In this document: one piece after another, positions 53,736 through 62,075 of the stretch
Layout of the letters: every line of letters starts with the position of its first letter
How positions within the stretch are numbered: the first letter of the stretch is position 1
NCBI RefSeq assembly: GCF_001612965.1
Contig: NZ_BDBL01000003.1
Span: 124,001 to 188,000, forward strand
Reading direction: 5' to 3'
From: Nocardia kruczakiae NBRC 101016
GTDB lineage: Bacteria > Actinomycetota > Actinomycetes > Mycobacteriales > Mycobacteriaceae
DNA: 64,000 bases
Position numbers and translations under genes: made by a program
The notes under the pieces: generated by a model
The model's input: the letters and a program-made list of their open reading frames with translations, nothing else
What the model was told of the DNA's origin: nothing
The model's database searches: none

Positions 53736-55019
53736 GTGAAGGCCGACAACAGCCCCGCCCGCGGAATGCGTGACCTGCTGCCCCAAGAGGTCGCGACCCG
53801 GGACCATGTGCTGTCGGCGATCACCGAGATCTACCGGAGCTTCGGGTACCGCCGCATCGAGACGCCAGCGCTCGAGGACATCACCCGTCTGCAGGGTGGA
53901 CAAGGCGGGGAGAACGAGAAGCTCATCTACCAAGTCCTGCGGCGCGGCCTGCCACCGCAAGTCGACGCCGGTCCAGTCGCCGATTTGGTGGACCTCGGCC
54001 TCCGGTTCGACCTCACTGTGCCGCTGACCCGCTTCTACGGCAACAATCACGCCCAGCTGCCGACCCCGTTCCGGTCCCTGCAGATCGGACCCGTATGGCG
54101 CGCCGAGCGCCCCCAGAAGGGCCGTTACCGGCAGTTCTATCAGTGCGACATCGACATGATTGGCGAGCCAACAGTTTTGGCCGAGGCTGAACTGATCGAA
54201 GCCACCACCGCGGCGCTCGATGCCGTCGGGCTCGACAACATGACCGTCCGACTGTCGGACCGTCGGTTCCTGTCCGCGTTGGCCGACGACGCAAAACTCC
54301 CCGAAGCCAGCCGGGACCGCTTCTTCATCACCCTGGACAAACTGGACAAGATCGGATGGGAGGGTGTCCGCGGGGAACTCGCCGATCTCGGGTTGCCGCA
54401 GCTCGCGATCTCGCGGGCGCTGGACGTGATCGACCGTCTGCAGGACGTCGAGGCCGGGAAACTCGTCGACACCCTCGCCGACGCGCTTCCGGGCGTCCCT
54501 GAACATGTCCTCGAGGACCTGGCGGCGACGACCGGCAGTCTGGACAGCCTGTCGCTCGTGCGATCGGTCGAATGGCGATTCGACCCGACCCTCGTCCGTG
54601 GAATGGGGTACTACACCGGCCAGATCTTCGAGATCTCGCACGCCGGCATGTCGAGTTCCGTGGCCGGCGGCGGCCGGTACGACAAACTGATCGGCCGGAC
54701 ACTCGGCAAGGACGTTCCCGCGTGTGGCTTCTCGATCGGTTTCGAACGCATCATCGGCCTCGTCGGACGCCGTGACACCCGCGACACACTCGCTGTCCTC
54801 TACGACTCCGACGTATCGGTCGCTGACGCCTTGGCCGTGGCTCGCGAAATTCGTTCCGCCGGACGGCACGTCGAAGTCATCCCGCGCAGCGGAAAACTCG
54901 GCGCACAGCTGAAACGCCTCGAGGGCGCCGACTTCGGTTCGTTCGTCAGCGTCCGGCAGGAATCGGGCGCCACCGTGCGCGACGACGAACGGGCACTGCG
55001 AGGTCCAACAGGCGAATAA
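53736..55019 (+). CDS. histidyl-tRNA synthetase paralogue in the peptide operon
   Basis: A 427-residue class II synthetase of full HisRS length. It has motif 1 RGMRDLLP, motif 2 RAERPQKGRYRQFYQCDIDM, His-binding LVRGMGYYTGQIFEIS and SVAGGGRYDKLIG, motif 3 ACGFSIGFERI, and a C-terminal anticodon-binding-like domain. FYQCDIDM and GGENEKLIYQVLRRG resemble the archaeal/eukaryotic-type branch more than typical bacterial HisRS. It may be a resistant HisRS or supply His-tRNA to the pathway. Catalytic motifs are intact, so HisZ is unlikely. It is 123 bp downstream of the PhyH gene. Confidence 0.82.
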   Translation: MKADNSPARGMRDLLPQEVATRDHVLSAITEIYRSFGYRRIETPALEDITRLQGGQGGENEKLIYQVLRRGLPPQVDAGPVADLVDLGLRFDLTVPLTRFYGNNHAQLPTPFRSLQIGPVWRAERPQKGRYRQFYQCDIDMIGEPTVLAEAELIEATTAALDAVGLDNMTVRLSDRRFLSALADDAKLPEASRDRFFITLDKLDKIGWEGVRGELADLGLPQLAISRALDVIDRLQDVEAGKLVDTLADALPGVPEHVLEDLAATTGSLDSLSLVRSVEWRFDPTLVRGMGYYTGQIFEISHAGMSSSVAGGGRYDKLIGRTLGKDVPACGFSIGFERIIGLVGRRDTRDTLAVLYDSDVSVADALAVAREIRSAGRHVEVIPRSGKLGAQLKRLEGADFGSFVSVRQESGATVRDDERALRGPTGE

Positions 55020-55032
55020 AGCCGAGCGCCGA

Positions 55033-56430
55033 TCACTTACCGCAATAGGCGATGAACTGACATGCCCGATCCACGCCGGCCAAGGACAGCAGGCGGCTCC
55101 GAGGGCGGATGAACGGTGTCAGACCCACCTGTGCGAGCGCTTCGCACCGGGATACCAGCCACAACCAGTCGATCGACAGGAACTCCGACAGCGTGCGCAG
55201 ACGCTGTCGGGGGTCCGGTGCGCGGAGGATGTTGTGATGGCTGGAATGCCTTATGACTGAACTGAATTCGCCGACTGCCCCACCCTCTCGCATGATGTCG
55301 ACATGCCAGAGCTCGTCGCCACGGACCCAGTTCGCGACAATCGCGTGATCGTCTCGGTCGAGCACGAAGCCGGGAATGACCGCGAACTCGGCGTCGGTGG
55401 TGACTTCGACGCGGATGCCGAACGACTCCATCAACGCGACGGTCAACAGCAGCAGGACGCGGTCCGGCATCGAGTCCGTGATCGGGGTGGGCAGACAGAA
55501 GGTTCGTGACGGCGCGGCCGCTCCTGTTACCAAAACCGATGTCCGCTCCAGGTAGGCGAACTTGTGGGCGAACAGTAGCCAGCCGCTGGTTTCCTCGCCG
55601 CTTCGCTCGGCGGTCCAATACTGCGGCGTGCTCGAGAGCACGCCAGCGTTGCGCAGGATGTGGCTCGCGCAGAAGCTGGAGCCCAGCCACATCTGCGAGA
55701 CCGCCGACAGCTCCGAGCCGGCGTCTCGGACCGGGACTGCGCCCGACCGAGTGTCCACGGCGTCGGCCAGCACGCTGTCGTCCTCGAGCAGCGCATCGTC
55801 GAGATTGGTGATCGCCCACAATAATCCGAGTGTCAGATCATCCAGCTCGTATGCGAGAGGCACACGAACGGGATCCGTCTGCGCGGGCGGAGGCAGCCGG
55901 CGCCGACTCGTGTCCACTCCGAAGAATCGCGGTCGATCGGGGCCATGCACGGCCGTGACTACCAGTCGGCGTGCCGGCCGCAACTGTGGCCGTGCGCCAA
56001 TGATCTCGGTCGCGACTACCTGATCGTCGACCAGTTGAGCCGGAACAACGACCGCCGGGGTCACCGCGCCGTCGAAGTATCGGCCCGCGGGCGTCTCGAT
56101 GACGATTTCCTGGCTCCCACGCGATACTTCACGCGCCCATCGCACCGTCGTCAGCGATGCCTGCACCATTGTCTCCGGCGCTGTCAACAGATGGGCCAAG
56201 CGAACCAGATCTCCTCGCGCGCAGAGGATCACGTCAAGTCGCGCGACCAAGTCCAGCGCCGGACTCCGCTCGGCCTTCTCGATCTTGCCGATGAGGTCAC
56301 CGCTGACATGAACGGCCCTGCCCAACGCGGCCAACGACAGGCCACGATCGTTACGGGCCTCTCGCAATCGAAACCCGAACATCGCCGCTGGCGACGTCGT
56401 CGGATCGAGCTTCTTAGGAGCCTGCCCCAC
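55033..56430 (-). CDS. long XRE-family regulator
   Basis: A protein of about 465 residues. The N-terminal HTH (FRLREARNDRGLSLAALGRA, VHVSGDLIGKIEKAERSPAL) is followed by a 370-residue domain rich in Trp, His and Asp that I do not recognise. It resembles long actinobacterial XRE regulators found at natural-product loci. GTG at 56430 is a plausible start. The frame also opens at 56472 immediately after the upstream gene. It converges on the synthetase paralogue with a 13-bp gap and probably controls the locus. Confidence 0.7.
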   Translation of the reverse strand: MGQAPKKLDPTTSPAAMFGFRLREARNDRGLSLAALGRAVHVSGDLIGKIEKAERSPALDLVARLDVILCARGDLVRLAHLLTAPETMVQASLTTVRWAREVSRGSQEIVIETPAGRYFDGAVTPAVVVPAQLVDDQVVATEIIGARPQLRPARRLVVTAVHGPDRPRFFGVDTSRRRLPPPAQTDPVRVPLAYELDDLTLGLLWAITNLDDALLEDDSVLADAVDTRSGAVPVRDAGSELSAVSQMWLGSSFCASHILRNAGVLSSTPQYWTAERSGEETSGWLLFAHKFAYLERTSVLVTGAAAPSRTFCLPTPITDSMPDRVLLLLTVALMESFGIRVEVTTDAEFAVIPGFVLDRDDHAIVANWVRGDELWHVDIMREGGAVGEFSSVIRHSSHHNILRAPDPRQRLRTLSEFLSIDWLWLVSRCEALAQVGLTPFIRPRSRLLSLAGVDRACQFIAYCGK

Positions 56431-56472
56431 GGTTCCGATTATCGACCACTCAAGCCACAGCGGCCAACGCAA

Positions 56473-56931
56473 TCATCGGAAGCGAAGCAGCGGAACGTCG
56501 TACAGCTCCGGATCCGAAACCCGCTCCATGGCAGGCTGTTTCACCTCAATGACCAGCATCTCGGTCAGGAACTGGACACGCGCGCCGAGCAAATGGCTGG
56601 TGTAACCGACCGCCGCTTGCTCCTTCAGACCGACCGCAACATGAATATGCGGCTTGACCAACCCCGCGGCGGGATCCCAGGCCAAAGTGCCGCCACCGAA
56701 TGCCTCGACATTGCGCAGATGGACCTTCGTCCATACCGGCGCCTGCGGATCGTCGAGACGGTCACACGCCCCCACCAAATCAACCTCGGCGAATCCGGCG
56801 ATGAACGAAGGGATGTACCCGGCGCGCATGTCGTTCTCTCGGCAGAAGTCGGCGAGGGCCTCGAAGAAGTCGTCTCCGTGGTCGAAGGCGACACCGAAGG
56901 TCCGGCCGAGCTGAAGTTGTTGTGCCCGCAT
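56473..56931 (-). CDS. PPC/DUF296-domain protein
   Basis: A 152-residue PPC-domain protein. FDHGDDFFEALADFCRENDM, RAGYIPSFIAGFAEVDLVGA and KPHIHVAVGLKEQAAVGYTS are the family pattern; the His cluster (HIHV) binds metal in structural homologues. The family is called DNA-binding in plants, but in bacteria its role is unclear. The ATG overlaps the stop of the asparaginase gene (TGATG). Confidence 0.82.
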   Translation of the reverse strand: MRAQQLQLGRTFGVAFDHGDDFFEALADFCRENDMRAGYIPSFIAGFAEVDLVGACDRLDDPQAPVWTKVHLRNVEAFGGGTLAWDPAAGLVKPHIHVAVGLKEQAAVGYTSHLLGARVQFLTEMLVIEVKQPAMERVSDPELYDVPLLRFR

Positions 56932-57977
56932 CAGTTTCCCTCCTCGGACGTCGCAGGCCATGGCCACATCTCGGCGTCCTCGTAACCGCCCGCGACCGCG
57001 AATGCCCGACGGATCGCCTCCATGTCGTGTCCGCCGGACACGAGTGTGGCCAGCAGGATCCGGGCTTTGAGTGGGTCAAGGTAGCCAGCGGGGATCAGGC
57101 CGCGGCTGATCAGATCGCGTTCGGAGCCCTGGAAGCCGTAGGTGGATCGCAGGACCGGACCGCTCCCGGTCCGTGACGTCAGGACCACAGGCATCCGGGT
57201 GGCCAAGCCGTCCAGTGCCGCAGCAATCTTCATCGGAACATGCCCTACACCCATTCCGGCCACGATCAGACCGGCGGCGCCTTCGGACACTGCGCGCAGG
57301 CTGACATCGTCGTCGCCGAGGGTGGCGGTGTACAGCGGGATCCGAAGATCGTCCGCGAGCTTGGTCGGCACGACCAGGCGCCGACCAGTGGAGTTGACCA
57401 CTCGGGGCTGCCCTTCGACCACGTATCCCACTGGGCCACTGTGGACCGATACGAACGTCGATGTTGCAGTGGAATGGGTCTTACGTACCTGGCGCGCCGA
57501 ATGGATCGTGTCATCCATGGCGACCAAACAGCCCAGGCCGCGCACAGTTGGCGCCGCGGCGGTCTGGACCGCGGCCAGAAGGTTCGCCGGCCCGTCTGCG
57601 CCGGCCAACGTCGGGTTTCGCATGGCTCCGGTGACCACGACCGGCCGGTCACCGGCGTACAACAGGTCCAGCAGGTAAGCCGTCTCCTCGATCGTGTCAG
57701 TGCCTTGGGTGACGACGAAACCCGACATCGACCGCGGTTGGGACGAGATCTCATCCGACAGCGCTTGGACATCGGTGAAACTCAACGACGCCCCGGGCAG
57801 CTGCCGAAACTGGACCACATCGACCACGATGCCGGTGGCGTCGAGCCCCGGAACCGCCGCGACGAGATCCTCAGCCGTCAGCGACGGTGCTACCCCGCCG
57901 GCGTCTGTCGCGGTCATCGCGATCGTGCCGCCGAGAGCGAACACGGCAACGCGCGGGTTTGGAGTGGCTGTTGACAC
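56931..57977 (-). CDS. L-asparaginase-family amidohydrolase
   Basis: A 348-residue type I/II asparaginase-fold enzyme that hydrolyses Asn (or a related amide) to Asp and ammonia. Catalytic Thr is in FALGGTIAMTATDAGG (about 18) and the second set in VVTQGTDTIEETAYLLD, including TDT. GPVLRSTYGFQGSERDLISR is the C-terminal pattern. No signal peptide is seen. It is the first gene of a minus-strand operon with the PPC and XRE genes. Confidence 0.88.
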   Translation of the reverse strand: MSTATPNPRVAVFALGGTIAMTATDAGGVAPSLTAEDLVAAVPGLDATGIVVDVVQFRQLPGASLSFTDVQALSDEISSQPRSMSGFVVTQGTDTIEETAYLLDLLYAGDRPVVVTGAMRNPTLAGADGPANLLAAVQTAAAPTVRGLGCLVAMDDTIHSARQVRKTHSTATSTFVSVHSGPVGYVVEGQPRVVNSTGRRLVVPTKLADDLRIPLYTATLGDDDVSLRAVSEGAAGLIVAGMGVGHVPMKIAAALDGLATRMPVVLTSRTGSGPVLRSTYGFQGSERDLISRGLIPAGYLDPLKARILLATLVSGGHDMEAIRRAFAVAGGYEDAEMWPWPATSEEGN

Positions 57978-58013
57978 AAGTTCACGATATCGACTGGCAG
58001 ACAGGAAGACCCC

Positions 58014-58130
58014 ATGGATGCCGCCGAGGCCCGAATTCCGACAATGCGCATGTCAGGGCAGCAAATCCAGGAAACGGAAAGTCTCCGAAACGATAGACCT
58101 GGACGAGCTTCGATTTACTACACCAACTGA
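58014..58130 (+). CDS. possible 38-residue peptide
   Basis: ATG at 58014 has AGGAAG five bases upstream. The product starts MDAAEARIPTMRMSGQQ and ends in IYYTN. It is divergent from the asparaginase gene. No family is recognised and the frame may be coincidental. Confidence 0.25.
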   Translation: MDAAEARIPTMRMSGQQIQETESLRNDRPGRASIYYTN

Positions 58131-58466
58131 GGGTTGTCGAGCCACATCACAATTAGGCGAGTGAGAGCGATGTTGAGCACCGAATAGTCGATCACCGTCC
58201 GACGACCATCCTCCGACGCCGCCACTCCGAGACGGTCATCAGCCAGACGTGCCGCGACCTGCTGCCACACCGCCCCATCGGAAACCCGACGGGCAGATGC
58301 TCGACGCTCGAGCACACGAGGACTGGGTCGAACTTCTTCGTCGAGCCCGGCGAGCATAACGACAGCAATGTTTTCAGTCTCGACTACCTACCCGGAGATG
58401 TCTGCCTGCGGTGTATCCAACAAGACGTCCGAGTCGGTATAGCTCCTATATCAATTCCGCAGATCA

Positions 58467-58720
58467 CTGCTCTGGTACAGAAGCGATAGCACCAGCCAGA
58501 TTGTCACGCACCACTCTTGTGGTCGTGTGCTCGCTGCCGAGGACCCGCTTGCAGGCGGTGAGGGTCCGCTCGAACAGAGCGATAGCTCGGGGCGGTCACC
58601 CGCCCTCTCGTAGACGCCGGCGAGGTTGTTCCTGGAGGACAGAGTGGTCGGGTGGTCGTCGCCGAGGACCCGCTCAAAGTCGGTGAAGTTCGCTCGTACA
58701 AGCCACCACGGCCTGAGAAC
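58467..58720 (-). pseudogene. 3' fragment of a TPR-repeat protein
   Basis: The minus strand reads FERVLGDDHPTTLSSRNNLA, GVYERAGD, then a frame change, then TACKRVLGSEHTTTRVV-like sequence and NLAGAIASVPEQ before a stop. These are the 42-residue TPR units of NB-ARC/kinesin-light-chain-type proteins. The gene lacks its 5' part and is frameshifted, and it is cut off at the boundary of the helicase gene. Confidence 0.6.
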
Positions 58721-58754
58721 GGGCCACCGAAGAGCGATGCACTTGACATCGCGT

Positions 58755-61700
58755 TTACGAATCGACGGTATCGGCGGGCAAGAGGGCGCCCAATTCCGGT
58801 GATCCGTAGGTGAGGAAAACGAGGTCGCTGTCGCTGCTCGTGTCCCAAATGTCACGGTCGAATGTCACCAGGACTGAGGGCGTGGTCGGCTGACTTGAGT
58901 AGCAATCGGCTGACGTCGTACCGTTGGCAAGTCCGAACGAGACACGGGTCTCGTTATGCGGAAGGAAGAGTCTGTAAACTCCGGGACTACCGTCGTCTGC
59001 GGCTAGCCAGCGGCTTGAGAGTCGGTTGTTCGTGAGCTTGGCGGCAAGACCTGCCGGAGTGATCTCACCAACCAACTCCGGCGGAGGATTGATGGTGAGT
59101 TCCTCGTCAGGGGTGCCGAGGTCGTCGGTGCCGATGGGCTGGTTGTTGATGTCGTCGATCTGGTTTCGAATGCCGGCGATCTCGTTGGCGATGGATTCGT
59201 CGCTGATGTTCGCGGCGAGGACGAGGTCTTCGATGACCTTCTCGACGGTCCCGAGTACGGGGGCGGCGCCGCCGAGGATGTTGGTGAAGTCGACGTAGTC
59301 TTCCTTGATGCCTTTGTAGACCTGCTCCTCGACGGTGTCCTCATAGAAATAGTTGCTGATCTGGAGGTGTTCGTGAGTAGCGCCGATTCGGTCGATACGG
59401 CCGATGCGCTGCTCGACGCGCATCAGATTCCAGGGCATGTCGTAATTGATGAGGCGGCCTGACGTCTGAAGGTTGAGGCCCTCGCTCATCGAGTCTGTAC
59501 CGATCAGTATCTTGATGTCACCGCTGCGGAACCGGGTCTTGATTTCGGCCTTGGAGATCGGATTCCATGTCCCTGTACCGGGATCGTAGATCTCGCCGCC
59601 GCGGCCGGAGTAGCAGCCGAGTCTGTAATAGTCGGCAGCCAGAAGGCGTTCGCGGACGTAGTCCATGGTGTCGGTGTACTGAGTGAACACGACCGCGGAG
59701 TCGTAGGTTTTGAACGACTCGGCCAAGTCCTCGACGAGCTTCTTGGCCTTGGTGTCTTCTCCGGTTATGTCGCCGAGGTTGTTCAGGAAGGAGCGGAGCT
59801 CGCTGATCTCCTTCTTGAGATGGTCGGCTCGGGTGTCGAAGATCTCGGGGTCGAAGAGGGAATTCTCCAGGTCGGCACCATCGTCGTCTGTAAGGAGGTC
59901 GGCGAGGCTCTTGCCTTGCTCGAGGACGTCGAGACGGCGCTGCAGGGACTGCTTGATCGCTTCGAAGGAGGAGGTCAGTCGGCGCCGGTAAACGGTCATG
60001 ATGAAGCCGAGGGCCTTGGTGGCCTTATCGGATTTGTAAGCGTTGTAGTGGCGGCGGATGTATTCCTCGATGCGGTCATACAGCTTGCGCTCGTTCGGCG
60101 CCAGGGTGATGAACTCGTCGGTGACGTGCCGGTGCGGGATGACGATTGAAGCAGGGATGATGCCAGCCTCCTGGTAAGCCCGCATGGTCTTCCGAGTGTT
60201 ACGGAAGACACGGTCCCTGACCGGAGTGTGGCGGCGTGCCCACTTATCCATCCACTCGGAGATGGCGTTGGGGAACTGGAGCCGGAGGTCAGCTGACGGC
60301 GGACTGCCCGCCATCCCAGTGACCGTGAACGCGTCGGCCCAGCCAAGTTCGTCGTCGATCCGCCGCTCCAGCTCGCAGTCGCGTTCAGCGAGAGGGTCGG
60401 AGAAGTAGTCCTCCAGCATGTCGCAGATGAGTTTCCAGCCACGGCTTTCAGGCGGCTCGTTGAGATAGGTGAAGTATCGCGTGAAATGCGACGCCTGGTC
60501 ACCCCACTTGCCCGGCAGTCCGAGAAGCTCGATGAGGTCCCATGCTTCGTGAGGGTGCATCTGCATCGGGGTCGCCGAAGCGAGATACAGGGCCTGCCAC
60601 ATGTTGCGCTTCTTCATCTCCAGGAGCAGCGCGAGCAGGGAGTTGGGAGTATCGGAGGCGGTGGAGCCGCGGCGGCGGGCGTGATGGGCCTCGTCCACCA
60701 GGACTACATCCCACGGTCCGGCCTCAAGGATCTCGGAACGACGCGAACGGCGGCGAGCGAGATGGGAAGAAGCGAGGACTAAGGGGAAGGCCGACCACGG
60801 GTTCGCCTTCGAGTCCGTCGTGATGGGCTGGTCGAACCGGTCGATGAAGCCACCCTTGTCGTAGCGGGCAACGTCGAGGTTCATTTTCTCGTGAAGCTCT
60901 TCCTGCCATTGCTTCATCACCGAGGCGGGAACCAACAGTAGCGCCTTCTTTGCCCGACCAGAGGTGAAGAGCTCACGCAAAACCATGCCTGCCTCGATGG
61001 TCTTGCCGAGGCCGACCTCGTCGGCGAACAGATACCCGCGAGGGTAGGTCGACACAACTCTGTGGATCAGCTCGGCTTGGTGCGGCAGCGGTCTAGCCCA
61101 CGCAGTACCCACGCCAGTCCACGCGGATTTCTTCGGCGCATCCCGTAAAGCGATCAGCTCGTCCCACGCCGGCTGGAAATCGACATCCGCAACGACTGGC
61201 GGCGGTATCTCCTGATCATCCTCCTCAGTCTTCGGCTCCGGCACGAGTGATTCGAATGGGAACGGCGGAGCGGCCGGAGCGTGCTCTATCAGGTGTTCTC
61301 GAACGGCGGTGGGCAGGTCAATGATGGCCCACCCCTCGTCGGGGTTGTCGCGCCAGTGCCGGTCGAACGCACGTTCCTTGGGCGCGCCGTAGTCCTCCCA
61401 CGACTCGGAGCGCCAGGATCGGTAGGCGTCGAAGGTCTCGTGGTTCTTCACCCATGCGGTGACCGAAGCGTTGTTGGAGCCACTGAATGCGACCTTATGT
61501 CCGTAGCGGTCTGTGAAGATGCCGTATTTCGTGTGGAAATAGCGGCCCGACTCCTGATGGGTGAGCAGGCGGCCATGTTTGTCGACCGGGATGCCGACTC
61601 GGATGTCGAGCCGGTTATTGGCGACCAACCAGGCCAGCACACTGAGGTGCTCGCTCTGCACGATTTTCGTGCCCTCCAGGCCAGGATCAGCCAATAAACG

Positions 61701-62075
61701 CGCGGCGACCACATCGTCGAGCGGAGTACCCGAGAGCACCGCGTCGATATCCTTCTTGCTGAGCTGAGCACCGACGATGAGCCTCATCACGCCGCCACCA
61801 GCGATGAAGTAGGCCGTTCCTTGCGCGGCAAACTGCAGCTCTGCCCCGGACCAGTAGCCGACTGCACGATCGTAGGCGATGGCCCTGGAAAGCAGCGGCT
61901 CGTAAAACGTCGTGAACGGTGCATCGTCTGGCGAGTACATCGCCTTCAGCTCCACACTGCGGAACGAGTCCTGTGCCGTTACAGGGTTGTGGTCGAAGAG
62001 ACCATCCTGCGTCGGTGCCGCGGGCTTGGCCGCGGCACCAGGGAACAGAGCATCGTCGTAGTCGGCCAATCTCAC
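58755..62075 (-). CDS. SNF2-type helicase with N-terminal PLD-like domain (defence-associated)
   Basis: A 1106-residue protein. Residues about 35-230 form a phospholipase-D-like nuclease domain with FHTKYGIFTD then SGSNNAS (about 183-205). The SF2 core has DEVGLGKTIEAGMVL (about 353), VLVDEAHHARRRG (about 461), and C-terminal SDSMSEGLNLQTSGRLINYD, VEQRIGRIDRIG (about 895). PLD-SNF2 fusions adjacent to DUF1156 methylases are components of a restriction-like antiphage system. The GTG start overlaps the methylase stop. Confidence 0.85.
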   Translation of the reverse strand: MRLADYDDALFPGAAAKPAAPTQDGLFDHNPVTAQDSFRSVELKAMYSPDDAPFTTFYEPLLSRAIAYDRAVGYWSGAELQFAAQGTAYFIAGGGVMRLIVGAQLSKKDIDAVLSGTPLDDVVAARLLADPGLEGTKIVQSEHLSVLAWLVANNRLDIRVGIPVDKHGRLLTHQESGRYFHTKYGIFTDRYGHKVAFSGSNNASVTAWVKNHETFDAYRSWRSESWEDYGAPKERAFDRHWRDNPDEGWAIIDLPTAVREHLIEHAPAAPPFPFESLVPEPKTEEDDQEIPPPVVADVDFQPAWDELIALRDAPKKSAWTGVGTAWARPLPHQAELIHRVVSTYPRGYLFADEVGLGKTIEAGMVLRELFTSGRAKKALLLVPASVMKQWQEELHEKMNLDVARYDKGGFIDRFDQPITTDSKANPWSAFPLVLASSHLARRRSRRSEILEAGPWDVVLVDEAHHARRRGSTASDTPNSLLALLLEMKKRNMWQALYLASATPMQMHPHEAWDLIELLGLPGKWGDQASHFTRYFTYLNEPPESRGWKLICDMLEDYFSDPLAERDCELERRIDDELGWADAFTVTGMAGSPPSADLRLQFPNAISEWMDKWARRHTPVRDRVFRNTRKTMRAYQEAGIIPASIVIPHRHVTDEFITLAPNERKLYDRIEEYIRRHYNAYKSDKATKALGFIMTVYRRRLTSSFEAIKQSLQRRLDVLEQGKSLADLLTDDDGADLENSLFDPEIFDTRADHLKKEISELRSFLNNLGDITGEDTKAKKLVEDLAESFKTYDSAVVFTQYTDTMDYVRERLLAADYYRLGCYSGRGGEIYDPGTGTWNPISKAEIKTRFRSGDIKILIGTDSMSEGLNLQTSGRLINYDMPWNLMRVEQRIGRIDRIGATHEHLQISNYFYEDTVEEQVYKGIKEDYVDFTNILGGAAPVLGTVEKVIEDLVLAANISDESIANEIAGIRNQIDDINNQPIGTDDLGTPDEELTINPPPELVGEITPAGLAAKLTNNRLSSRWLAADDGSPGVYRLFLPHNETRVSFGLANGTTSADCYSSQPTTPSVLVTFDRDIWDTSSDSDLVFLTYGSPELGALLPADTVDS

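Larger units (their letters stand above)
57978..58754. other. gap between asparaginase and the helicase gene
   Basis: About 780 bp with no large gene. It contains a possible 38-codon ORF (58014-58130, described separately), a stretch at 58118-58357 with an open minus-strand frame that I do not recognise, and a TPR-gene fragment at 58467-58720. Confidence 0.4.
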
